DNA from: Candidatus Thorarchaeota archaeon
GTDB taxonomy: Archaea > Asgardarchaeota > Thorarchaeia > Thorarchaeales > Thorarchaeaceae
Reading direction: 5' to 3'
Assembly (NCBI GenBank): GCA_016839605.1
Contig: JAEOTX010000180.1
Location: 1 to 34,772 of the forward strand
DNA length: 34,772 nucleotides
Shown: piece after piece, positions 7,378-14,442 of the stretch
How positions within the stretch are numbered: the stretch's first letter is position 1
How the letters are laid out: the number at the start of each line of letters is the position of its first letter
The notes under the pieces: model-generated
The model's input: the letters and a program-made list of their open reading frames with translations, nothing else
Databases searched by the model: none
Told to the model about the DNA's origin: nothing
Program-made: the position numbers and the translations under genes

Positions 7378-8400
7378 ATGAGGTTAAGTGATAGACCTGC
7401 CCGCTACAGAATGGATATGGAGCCCGATGGAGTGACTGTAGGACTGAATGATGGCCAAAGCCAGAGTCAGATCAAGCTGGTTAGAGGATGCCCTTGCTAC
7501 AAAGTATTCGGAGACGAGAAGCTATGTGTCAATGATGACAGGGTTCTCGAAGTCGAAGCCATCGAGATAGATCCTGCACTCTTTTCTTTCCATAAGACCC
7601 GAGATAGTATGAAAGCTGAAGAAGCCATGGATGACAACGTGTGCTACACATCCATATTCGTCAACCATCCTGACAACAGAGTCTTCTGCATATCACAAGG
7701 ATGGGTCCTGAGAATCCATGGACGGGATGTTCCAGGTGATGATTTGGAAGATGCACTGCAGTTCCTATCGACCAAAGACCTTTCCGCAAGTGCAGAGATT
7801 TGCAGCGAATGCTTGTACAAATTTCTGTTGACCCTCTCAGACAAGTTTGCAGACACTATGTCGAAGAAGGAAAAGACTGACGAAGTGAAACGCTACGTGG
7901 ACAAATTCTCACTCATGATTGCTGTCAAGGCGAGTCAGACAGACAAGATGATGGAACCGATAGGCACTGAGGACGATATAGAGGAAGGTGTCGATCACTT
8001 CGAATTCCTCAGAAAATACCTTGTACAACTCCTTGAACAACAGCATAGCTGGACTGAGCTGTTGAGCGAATTCACAGATGAAGAAGAGATATGGCTACGA
8101 CAGATTGTGGAGGAGAGAGTGCGCCTAGCAAGACTGGAATATCAGTTCTACAGCCAAACCTTGCAGATAAGAGACATATACGACTTCAATATGCTCATTA
8201 AGATGCTGCAGTTCATTCTCAAGACTTCTAACGACATTCTGGATCTAAATGAACAAATCCATGCAGAAATCCGATCCAGACCGTTCTGTGAGAAAGCTGA
8301 ATCAGACACCAGATTGGAAAATCTAGCAGCCTACGGTGAAAAGAGTAGAACAGTGGAGCATAATTTCGGCAACATCCTTCAAATCCTCAGCAAGCTATGA
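7378..8400 (+). CDS. Seven-cysteine protein of unknown family, copy B
   Basis: A 340-residue paralogue of the preceding gene, 19 bases downstream and probably cotranscribed. Cysteines are at 38, 40, 50, 89, 104, 142 and 145, each exactly 16 residues later than in copy A, so the N-terminal domain has no indel across about 110 residues. Shared blocks are LVRGCPCYKVFG, EKLCVNDD, VCYTSIF, FCISQGW and CSECLYKFLLTL. The helical C-terminal half has diverged strongly, keeping RLARLE/RQLARFE in both. Maintained cysteines with divergent tails suggest two subunits of one complex, or a shared cofactor domain with different partners. ATG 7378 has only a weak ribosome site. The family is unknown to me. Confidence 0.85.
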   Translation: MRLSDRPARYRMDMEPDGVTVGLNDGQSQSQIKLVRGCPCYKVFGDEKLCVNDDRVLEVEAIEIDPALFSFHKTRDSMKAEEAMDDNVCYTSIFVNHPDNRVFCISQGWVLRIHGRDVPGDDLEDALQFLSTKDLSASAEICSECLYKFLLTLSDKFADTMSKKEKTDEVKRYVDKFSLMIAVKASQTDKMMEPIGTEDDIEEGVDHFEFLRKYLVQLLEQQHSWTELLSEFTDEEEIWLRQIVEERVRLARLEYQFYSQTLQIRDIYDFNMLIKMLQFILKTSNDILDLNEQIHAEIRSRPFCEKAESDTRLENLAAYGEKSRTVEHNFGNILQILSKL

Positions 8401-8488
8401 TTCGACTTCCTTCTACATTATGATTTGAGCAGGTCGATTTTGATATCTCAATCTAACCTCAGGTTCTTACTGGTCTCTGCAAGTGTTG

Positions 8489-9061
8489 TTAGGTAGTAAA
8501 ACGATTGTCGGATAGTATTGTTTCTATGAGAGATAACGCTGTGGGATTCGCTTCCTTTTCATTCCATTCCGATGCAAATTCACGGTATACTGCCAATTCT
8601 CTTAGGACAGGCGTTGATGTGTCCTCAAGTTCACCTGTCATGATTTCAGGCCCCGTACCCAAGCCGGGGCAGATTTCTTTCATCGCGCTTAAGCCCCAAG
8701 TAGTTGTACCGTCCTTCTCATGAAATACAAAAGGGAATGATTTGCACACACCCGGCCTAATTTGATGAATCATGCATAAATCATCTGAGAGGAAGACACA
8801 CTCATTGGTTTCCAATTTCCTGATTGCTACATAGGCGGCACCGTGTTCAGTGTGCACAGCAGGAATATCTCTCATACCGATTGGGGCATCGTCAGTCTCT
8901 GGCAGCACATAGAAGTCTAGAGCTCGAAGCATCTCAGATGCTGAGAGACCCAAGAATAGCGATAGGCGTACAATGTCATGACCGGTGACCGTCACTAGAA
9001 GCCCATCCGCCCCGCAGCAAGCACCGCATTTTGTGCATTCAAAATGGACATCAGATTCCAG
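8489..9061 (-). CDS. YkgJ-family CxxCxxCC protein, apparent CTG start
   Basis: A small cytoplasmic protein of the YkgJ/CxxCxxCC family (PF03692 type), thought to bind Zn or an Fe-S cluster; its biochemical role is poorly known. The conventional start GTG 8995 would omit the family's defining motif. Reading the same frame upstream gives FECTKCGACCGADGLL, with Cys 9, 12, 15 and 16, before a TGA. The only start-like codon there is CTG at 9061, preceded at 6 bases by GGAGAGGTGA (9068-9077), an excellent ribosome site. Further conserved cysteines follow in NECVFL, DLCMIH, GVCKSFPF and EICPG. From CTG the protein has 190 residues. An ATG-to-CTG sequencing error is the alternative. Its neighbour is an aminotransferase. 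Confidence 0.8.
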   Translation of the reverse strand: MESDVHFECTKCGACCGADGLLVTVTGHDIVRLSLFLGLSASEMLRALDFYVLPETDDAPIGMRDIPAVHTEHGAAYVAIRKLETNECVFLSDDLCMIHQIRPGVCKSFPFVFHEKDGTTTWGLSAMKEICPGLGTGPEIMTGELEDTSTPVLRELAVYREFASEWNEKEANPTALSLIETILSDNRFTT

Positions 9062-9067
9062 ACTCTG

Positions 9068-9077
9068 TCACCTCTCC
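9068..9077 (-). promoter_or_regulatory. Strong ribosome binding site deciding the CTG start
   Basis: On the minus strand this reads GGAGAGGTGA, closely complementary to the archaeal 16S rRNA 3' end. It lies 6 bases before CTG 9061 and 72 bases before GTG 8995. It is therefore correctly placed only for the upstream codon that brings in the CxxCxxCC motif. Confidence 0.6.
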
Positions 9078-9122
9078 ATGCTCTATCAATTTCGCCTCCT
9101 AACGGCAATCAATAATCGACAA

Positions 9123-10286
9123 TCACTTAATCGTGGTGAGAAAAGCGGATAGCGCATCGAGTCCTTGCTCCAATGTGTCTTGAGATGCGGCATATGAAAA
9201 CCGAAGGTGATTATCATAATCTCCGAACACTGCCCCAGGAGTCGTGCAAATGCCAGCTTTTACGAGAAGCAATTCAGCGAGTGTGCTACTGCTGAGCCCA
9301 AAGGAGCTGAAATCGGGAAATACATAAAATGCACCTTGAGGTATTTCACACTCCACACCATCCATCTCACGGAACCGTTCTACAACATAATTGCGGCGGG
9401 CTTCATACGCAGTTTTCATCTCCTCAATATGACGCTGATCACTCTCAAGAGCAACAGCACCAGCGTATTGCACAAAGGATGAAGCACAAGACGTTGTATT
9501 TTGCTGAATTCGAACCATATTGCCAATGGTTTCCTGATTCCCAATTGCATAGCCAAGCCTCCAGCCAGTCATCGCGTGGGACTTGGAGAAGCCATTGATC
9601 ACAAGCGTACGTTCCATTGCTGGATCAACCTCAAGCATGGACGGCTGCTTAATACCATCATAGACAAGTGACTCGTATATCTCGTCGCTGAAAATGACAA
9701 AATCGTGGTCGACAGCAAGGTCAAATACGAGCCTCATATGATCTTTAGTAAGCACTCCTCCGCTGGGATTATTTGGGCTATTGATCACAATCGCTGATAC
9801 TGTCTTATTCACATATCCCTTGAGGATTTCCTCATCAATATCATACCCAGGCTTGGTTTCCACGTCTTTTGGTTTGCCTCCCGCAATACGTATCAGCACT
9901 CGATATGTTGGCCAAGCAGGTGATAGGAGTAAGACATCGTCACCAGCATCCAGCGTGCTCAGGAATCCTTTGAACAGAGCCATCTTCGCTCCAGGAGTCA
10001 CAATCACATCCGTACGTCCGTTGAACTCAATGCCTCTTTTTGCATAATGATGTTGGATTGCATCTCTCAGTTGAGGAATCCCTCTGGATGATGTGTATCG
10101 GGTCAGGCCCTTCTCCAGAGCGGTTCTCGCAGCTTCGACAATGTATGCTGGAGTGGGAAAATCAGGCTGTCCCACCTCAAAGTGGAAGATGTGTTTCCCT
10201 TCAGCTTCCAGCTTTGTCGCTAGCTCAAACATCTTCAAAGTCCCTGAAGCAGGGATTCTCTCCATGTGATGACTTGTCCAGTCCAT
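9123..10286 (-). CDS. Class I/II pyridoxal-phosphate aminotransferase
   Basis: A 387-residue fold-type I aminotransferase close to aspartate/aromatic aminotransferases of the archaeal 'I-gamma' type. Landmarks include FEVGQPDFPTP near the N-terminus, RYTSSRGIPQLRDAI (substrate-binding loop), INSPNNPSGGVL (Asn contacting PLP), SDEIYESLVYDG (Asp and Tyr stacking with PLP), and VINGFSKSHAMTGWRLGY, whose Lys forms the Schiff base and whose Arg binds phosphate. RFSYAAS near the C-terminus supplies the substrate carboxylate Arg. The enzyme transfers amino groups from an amino acid to a 2-oxo acid; the exact substrate cannot be read from sequence. ATG 10286 has GGTGAGG upstream. The DUF362 gene lies 97 bases upstream on the same strand. 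Confidence 0.95.
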   Translation of the reverse strand: MDWTSHHMERIPASGTLKMFELATKLEAEGKHIFHFEVGQPDFPTPAYIVEAARTALEKGLTRYTSSRGIPQLRDAIQHHYAKRGIEFNGRTDVIVTPGAKMALFKGFLSTLDAGDDVLLLSPAWPTYRVLIRIAGGKPKDVETKPGYDIDEEILKGYVNKTVSAIVINSPNNPSGGVLTKDHMRLVFDLAVDHDFVIFSDEIYESLVYDGIKQPSMLEVDPAMERTLVINGFSKSHAMTGWRLGYAIGNQETIGNMVRIQQNTTSCASSFVQYAGAVALESDQRHIEEMKTAYEARRNYVVERFREMDGVECEIPQGAFYVFPDFSSFGLSSSTLAELLLVKAGICTTPGAVFGDYDNHLRFSYAASQDTLEQGLDALSAFLTTIK

Positions 10287-10383
10287 ACTTCATGCCTCAC
10301 CAAGCATCTGCACGACTCTTAACGGAGTGTGTCCAGAGAAATGCGCCCAGGCTTCTGGAACTAATATCATTTCCGGCGCGATA

Positions 10384-11211
10384 TTATTGCTCCATAAGAT
10401 TGGCAAGAACCTGTTTTTGGTGTTTGGTCCCTCGTACTTCGATTCTATCTAGAAGAGCTTCACCCAGCCCGAGGTCAGCGGCACGTTTGAGATAGTCCAC
10501 CTTCATTGGATCCACGCCTAATAGTCCTGAACAGTATGAATCCACGGCAACGGGATCCGTACCAACAACAACACCGCCAACCTTCTTCATCTGTCCAGTG
10601 AGTCTCTTCCCAATCACAACCTCAGCCAAGTCCATGACAGTCAAGCTCGGTCGAAATGCTACAAGAAGATCAAGCAAGACATCTTCTAATCGCCCATGAT
10701 ATTTCTGCTTCTCGACCTCTGGCAAAAGACCAAAGAGGTTCTTGATGCCGCCCCAGACTTTGCCTTCCGCTGGTCTGTATTTGAGAGTCGCGATATTGAC
10801 AAGAAAGAGGGGAGGTTTCAACACCTGAGGCATTGCATGAGTGTTGGTGAAATAATGTCCTGGCATTTTCATTTGTTCACGAGAGTCATTTGATAGGTTG
10901 AGAAGCCTAATCTTATCGCTAGCAAGAGCAGAGTAGCCGAGCTCTGAATATGCGTCCTCAACGGACCTGTAAGGATTATCGCTCTCAACGAGCATTATCT
11001 CGGAATATCTCTCAAATAGACTCACTAGTGCCCGAGCGATTTCAAAAGAAGAATTTCCTGGGATCTTGGGGTCAAGAATTGAGGGCTTTATTACAACACG
11101 ACTACCATCTCCAACCAATGGGAGTGGTTGTGTAAGTTTAGATAAAGCAGTTGAAAGCGCGTCGCGGGGAGTTTTCTTTACAGCAATTGCCACCTCTGTA
11201 AAAGAGCCCAT
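10384..11211 (-). CDS. DUF362-domain protein
   Basis: A 275-residue DUF362-type protein. It has the family's layout: an opening strand (EVAIAVKKT), VVIKPSILDP in place of the common 'VLIKPNL', MLVESDNPYRSVEDAY, PPLFLVNIATLKYRPAEGKVWGGIKNLFGLLP (the usual 'vi.lpk.KtH....t..iKNlfG'), and VVVGTDPVAVDSYCSGLLG near the C-terminus. No ferredoxin extension is present, unlike many homologues. DUF362 proteins are often found near corrinoid or Fe-S enzymes but lack an agreed biochemical function. ATG 11211 has no ribosome site; CTTAAAG lies about 26 bases upstream, so the mRNA is probably leaderless. It is divergent from the E1-like gene. Confidence 0.85.
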   Translation of the reverse strand: MGSFTEVAIAVKKTPRDALSTALSKLTQPLPLVGDGSRVVIKPSILDPKIPGNSSFEIARALVSLFERYSEIMLVESDNPYRSVEDAYSELGYSALASDKIRLLNLSNDSREQMKMPGHYFTNTHAMPQVLKPPLFLVNIATLKYRPAEGKVWGGIKNLFGLLPEVEKQKYHGRLEDVLLDLLVAFRPSLTVMDLAEVVIGKRLTGQMKKVGGVVVGTDPVAVDSYCSGLLGVDPMKVDYLKRAADLGLGEALLDRIEVRGTKHQKQVLANLMEQ

Positions 11212-11233
11212 AAGAACAAATCACAGTCCAAGG

Positions 11234-11240
11234 CTTTAAG
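11234..11240. promoter_or_regulatory. Near-palindromic TATA element between divergent genes
   Basis: The 56-base gap between the DUF362 start (11211, minus) and the E1-like start (11268, plus) contains a single good TATA-like word, CTTTAAG, whose complement CTTAAAG is nearly the same. Its centre is about 26 bases from the DUF362 ATG and about 31 from the E1-like ATG. Both distances fit leaderless or nearly leaderless archaeal transcripts. One TBP site may serve both directions. Confidence 0.4.
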
Positions 11241-11267
11241 TGAGTCTATCAATAAGCCTGCAAGAAA

Positions 11268-12029
11268 ATGAGTCTTAGACCCGAACAGCTTGAGAGATAC
11301 TCCAGGTCTCTCAGGTTGTATGACTTCAATGAGAAAGATCAGGTGAAACTATCGGAAACTACAGTGTCCATGGTCGGTGCAGGAGGCATTGGTAGTCCTG
11401 TTCTAAGATTGCTAGCGTCTCTAGGATTTGGTAGGATACGGATTATTGATGGAGACAAAGTGGAGTTATCAAACATTCAGCGTCAAAACATCTACAACAC
11501 TGCCGACATTGGAAAGAAGAAAGCTGAGTGTGCAGCAGCGAACCTTTCTCTCATGAACCCTGAAGTGAAATTCATCCCTATAGTGCAACGGATAGACGAC
11601 AAGAATGCCCAGGAGGTTCTGAAGGGTTCGGATCTTATAGTTGATGGGTTAGACTCCTTCAGTGCAAGGCATTCTGTCAATCGCGTTAGTGTGAAATTTC
11701 AAATACCGTATATCTTTGCGGGAGCTGTTGAATATTTCGCGAATCTCTCTAGCTTTATACCGGGAAAAACGGGGTGTTTAAGCTGTGTCATGGGAGCGGC
11801 GAAAGATAACCCAGATAGCACTGCAGCTAAAATTGGTGTTTCGCCTGAACTTCTTTCAGTAGTAGCAGGAATCGAGGCAAGAGAGGCATTACTTGTGACT
11901 CTCAAACGCAAAGCGAATCTTGCAGGAAAGCTCATGACGATAGACATTAACACCCTGAGCTTTGACATCTTTGATATTGCCCGTTCTGATACGTGCAATA
12001 TCTGTGGGGAATCAGGTCCCAAAGAATAA
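11268..12029 (+). CDS. ThiF/MoeB/HesA E1-like adenylating enzyme
   Basis: A 253-residue E1-superfamily protein that would adenylate the C-terminal glycine of a ubiquitin-fold sulphur carrier or modifier. It shows RYSRSLRL at the N-terminus, the nucleotide loop GAGGIGSPV (37-45), the acidic IIDGDKVE (59-66), NIQRQNIY (Arg72), GKKKAE, DGLDSFSARH, and two zinc-binding CxxC pairs (Cys170/173 and Cys243/246). In the segment aligned with MoeB 'TCxxxGV' it reads TAAKIGV, so Ala186 replaces the Cys that forms thioesters or persulphides in some E1 proteins. No ubiquitin-like gene is adjacent. Its 3' end overlaps the end of the convergent acidic polyproline gene by 18 bases. It may serve molybdopterin, thiamin or tRNA thiolation. 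Confidence 0.9.
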   Translation: MSLRPEQLERYSRSLRLYDFNEKDQVKLSETTVSMVGAGGIGSPVLRLLASLGFGRIRIIDGDKVELSNIQRQNIYNTADIGKKKAECAAANLSLMNPEVKFIPIVQRIDDKNAQEVLKGSDLIVDGLDSFSARHSVNRVSVKFQIPYIFAGAVEYFANLSSFIPGKTGCLSCVMGAAKDNPDSTAAKIGVSPELLSVVAGIEAREALLVTLKRKANLAGKLMTIDINTLSFDIFDIARSDTCNICGESGPKE

Positions 12030-12956
12030 ACGCCTAGCTCGTCTTCGGCGTTCTTCCTCAGTCTCATCAGTTTCTGGAGGAGGAGGGGGAGGAGGAGCCT
12101 TTGCACCAGTCGATGATGTGTCTGATTCATCAGAGGCTGCGCCACTCTCATCATCCTCCGAGGTTTTCGCATCTTCATCATTTTCGTCTTCAGGAAGAGG
12201 CGGCTCGTCATACGGGCTCCACAATTCGCGTTTGGGTACAGTCGCTGGAGAAGGAGGCTCATCAACCGCTGGTGGAGACTCAAGAACTTCTAAGACATCA
12301 TCATAGGTTTCGACTCCTGAATCTTCAACTTCCGGAGACATAGCTTCTTCGGTCTCAACTTCAACTGGACCGAGTGATTCCTCGGCCAAAACAGCCCTCA
12401 TGACTTCTTCCGGAGTGGAGGGTATTGGTTTTGTGTCGTCAGTTGCATCATCTGTTATTTCGGGTGCGCTCAAGGGAAAATCTGAGAGGAAATCGCGTTT
12501 AAGCCCCTCAAACATGAGATTCTCTGCGGAAACTGATTCTTTGTCACTCTCAGGAGTTACAATCTCATCTATTGAAACTGGTTCTACTGGTGGCACTTCA
12601 GGTTCACTCGCATCATCTGCAGGAACAAATGTGGGTTCCTCCGCATCGATGTCAGGAAAGGAGTCAGGTATGATCTCCGGCTCAACGTCTGGAATAGGTT
12701 CCTCGAAGTGCGGTGTCTCTTCGATCTCACGTGGTTCATCAACCTCAGGATCGTCTGATCCATACTTCATTCCTAATTCCTTGCCTAGACAGGACTCGCA
12801 TCGCTTTGCCGCAGCAATCAATCCCTCTGCCAGAAAATCGTCAATGGACTTTGCATCTTTTGGATGCTTTCGCGCCCACCTCAGAAACGAATCCACCATT
12901 CTAAGTGCATCACGCACTCCCATCCAGTAATTATCATCTCTTTCTTCTGAGGTCAC
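12012..12956 (-). CDS. Acidic, disordered polyproline protein
   Basis: A 314-residue protein with a short folded N-terminal part and a long disordered tail. Residues 8-66 look helical (NYWMGVRDALRMVDSFLRWA; AAKRCESCLGKELGMKYG, with a CxxC at 53-56). Residues 67-285 are dominated by Glu, Asp, Pro, Ser and Thr with no hydrophobic core. An uninterrupted run of seven prolines occupies 288-294, followed by an acidic stretch and a basic end, EERRRRARRLFFGT. I do not recognise a family. Polyproline next to charged segments is a typical ligand for profilin, SH3, EVH1 or GYF-type domains; profilins occur in Asgard archaea, so an adaptor role is conceivable. The gene is followed convergently by the E1-like gene. 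Confidence 0.8.
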   Translation of the reverse strand: MTSEERDDNYWMGVRDALRMVDSFLRWARKHPKDAKSIDDFLAEGLIAAAKRCESCLGKELGMKYGSDDPEVDEPREIEETPHFEEPIPDVEPEIIPDSFPDIDAEEPTFVPADDASEPEVPPVEPVSIDEIVTPESDKESVSAENLMFEGLKRDFLSDFPLSAPEITDDATDDTKPIPSTPEEVMRAVLAEESLGPVEVETEEAMSPEVEDSGVETYDDVLEVLESPPAVDEPPSPATVPKRELWSPYDEPPLPEDENDEDAKTSEDDESGAASDESDTSSTGAKAPPPPPPPETDETEEERRRRARRLFFGT

Positions 12957-13036
12957 TTATGCCACCACTTGAATCAGGTGTCAATACGGAATAAAGGCTT
13001 TGTATCATACAGCAGTTACATACCGCTGCCTTATTC

Positions 13037-13492
13037 CTACGATGAGAGGGTTAGAATCTCATCCATCAGCTCATCAAGAAGATTGTGAATCTCGTTCCTT
13101 TTGAAATCTTCAATGTCTGAGCCCACGCAGATGACACGAGTTGGAATACCTTCACCAAGATTCTCTCGGACTTCATTCCTGTACACAGTTTCAATTTCTG
13201 GATCAGCATCTTTTAGAACGATAATGACACCTGTAGCACCTTTGTACGTAAGCGATAGAAGAATATCAAGTGCAGAGTGTTTCGGTGACATGAAAAGCGT
13301 TTGGACATCTGAGTCCTCTCGTTCTATCTTTGCCGCGCCAATTCGAATGCCATCGACAGACATCATCTGTTCGTTGAACACACTAAGAACCTGTTCTAGT
13401 AGGCGGTCGTCTGGACCAACCACTGTTACCTTGAAGAGATAGCGTGACTTCTGCTTCTCAGGTTCTTTGGGTTTCTTCTTCTTTGGTGACAT
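13037..13492 (-). CDS. Ras-fold pseudo-GTPase (nucleotide motifs lost)
   Basis: A 151-residue protein whose strand order and hydrophobic pattern resemble small Ras/Rab/Arf GTPases. After a basic tail (MSPKKKKPKEPEKQKS) comes beta-1, YLFKVTVVGPDD; then GATGVIIVLKDADPE (87-99), like the 'aegvilvyDvtd' strand, and GIPTRVICVGSDIED (115-129), like the 'PiilvgNKxDl' strand. The P-loop GxxxxGK[ST] is replaced by GPDDRLLEQ, the DxxG switch II by MSPKHSALD, and NKxD by GSDIED, so GTP binding is unlikely. Known pseudo-GTPases act as scaffolds or partners. ATG 13492 has GAGGTG upstream. The identification rests on pattern, not on a catalytic motif. It lies 80 bases upstream of the polyproline gene on the same strand. 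Confidence 0.75.
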   Translation of the reverse strand: MSPKKKKPKEPEKQKSRYLFKVTVVGPDDRLLEQVLSVFNEQMMSVDGIRIGAAKIEREDSDVQTLFMSPKHSALDILLSLTYKGATGVIIVLKDADPEIETVYRNEVRENLGEGIPTRVICVGSDIEDFKRNEIHNLLDELMDEILTLSS

Positions 13493-13515
13493 TCCAATAC
13501 ACCTCTTCGTTGCTG

Positions 13516-13557
13516 AGTGTCTGGCGCGACTAGAAACTCACTGATTTGTCAGACACT
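13516..13557. repeat. Inverted repeat AGTGTCTG ... CAGACACT
   Basis: Perfect 8-base arms at 13516-13523 and 13550-13557 are separated by 26 bases. They lie in the 136-base gap between the divergent pseudo-GTPase and CIA2-like genes. Such spaced arms could be a dimeric regulator site for either or both promoters. Chance occurrence is possible. Confidence 0.35.
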
Positions 13558-13628
13558 TGGTTGATATGTGTTGTGTGGCTTTCGAATCAAGAAAAAGTCG
13601 CATAGATTCTTAAGTCCAAAAAGAAGGA

Positions 13629-13997
13629 TTGCCTATTGAGGCGGTATCTGTGACATCCATATCAGAGGTTTTCGAAGCTTTAAGACCTGTCCAAGATCCA
13701 GAGCATCCCATAAGCATCACAGATCCTAGAATGGCCATTGTCAAAGAAGAATACATCACAGTCACAGAAGATGCAATTCAAGTTCAATTCAAACCAACTG
13801 TACCGCATTGTCCAATGGGCGGGCTGATTGGCATCTTGATTCGCCATCGCCTTGAGGAGGTCTACCCAACTAGCGGGATTAGAGTCATGTTGCTTCCCGG
13901 TTCACACTCAAGAGAACATGAAGTCAACTCAATGATTACAGACAATGCGAAGTATTCTGGTATTGTTGCGCAATTGAAGGAACGCGGATTAATCTGA
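13629..13997 (+). CDS. CIA2/MIP18-type DUF59 iron-sulphur assembly protein
   Basis: A 122-residue DUF59 protein. Its core reads FKPTVPHCPMGGLIGILIRH, including the TxPHC segment that characterises eukaryotic CIA2 (FAM96/MIP18), then LEEVYP and MLLPGSHSREHEVN, very like the eukaryotic 'ItPGtHasEhaVNkQL' phrase. In eukaryotes CIA2 directs Fe-S cluster insertion into cytosolic and nuclear targets, and its conserved Cys is essential. Bacterial SufT-type DUF59 proteins typically carry 'lTtpgCP' instead. TTG 13629 is preceded too closely by AAGGA, whereas GTG 13650 has GAGGCGGT 4 bases upstream and may be the true start. No other assembly gene is nearby. A role in maturation of the Fe-S enzymes of this cell is inference. 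Confidence 0.85.
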   Translation: MPIEAVSVTSISEVFEALRPVQDPEHPISITDPRMAIVKEEYITVTEDAIQVQFKPTVPHCPMGGLIGILIRHRLEEVYPTSGIRVMLLPGSHSREHEVNSMITDNAKYSGIVAQLKERGLI

Positions 13998-14031
13998 GAT
14001 TGCCGCTCATTTGTCTGTGTGGGATTGAAAA

Positions 14032-14415
14032 TTGCGAGGTTCAGAACGACTCATCTTTCTGGGAGTATTGATGGCGATTATTGGGTTCCTCATTATTGCG
14101 ATGTCTAGTTCAAGTACTGAAGCTGGTTTCTTCTTCATCTTCCCGTTCTTTATCATTGGTGATTTTTCAGGACCGTTAATGATCATAATCGCAGCATCTA
14201 TCGCAGTGATGTTCCTGCTATTCTTTTTCTTGCCTCTGAGAAATCTATCACATGAATTGATGGATAGCCGTCAGAATGAAGTGCCAGAATATGTGAGAAT
14301 CGTTTCTCAATGCGAATACTGCCGCAGACCAATACCGGAAGGATCTACATTCTGTCCCTCATGCGGAAATCCTCTCAGAGAAGACTCATCAGATAGATAT
14401 GAGCCGACGTACTAA
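14032..14415 (+). CDS. Two-helix membrane protein with C-terminal zinc ribbon
   Basis: A 127-residue protein with two hydrophobic helices, about residues 7-24 (LIFLGVLMAIIGFLIIAM) and 46-67 (GPLMIIIAASIAVMFLLFFF), joined by a Phe-rich loop. It ends in a soluble zinc ribbon, CEYCRRPIPEGSTFCPSCG, with two CxxC pairs. The start is TTG 14032; a stop codon lies two codons upstream and the first ATG would remove half of helix 1. The ribbon probably faces the cytoplasm. Small membrane-anchored zinc ribbons are frequent in archaea with no defined function. It lies between the CIA2-like and RimI-like genes on the same strand, with gaps of 34 and 27 bases. Confidence 0.8.
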   Translation: MRGSERLIFLGVLMAIIGFLIIAMSSSSTEAGFFFIFPFFIIGDFSGPLMIIIAASIAVMFLLFFFLPLRNLSHELMDSRQNEVPEYVRIVSQCEYCRRPIPEGSTFCPSCGNPLREDSSDRYEPTY

Positions 14416-14442
14416 TGGTGATTAGATGGAGGTCTTTCTGTG

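Noticed and set aside
11699..12283. Open minus-strand frame across the E1-like gene end and the polyproline gene
   Set aside because: Low-complexity Leu/Met/Arg translation out of frame with the acidic gene; it is a shadow of the repetitive GAG/CCT sequence.
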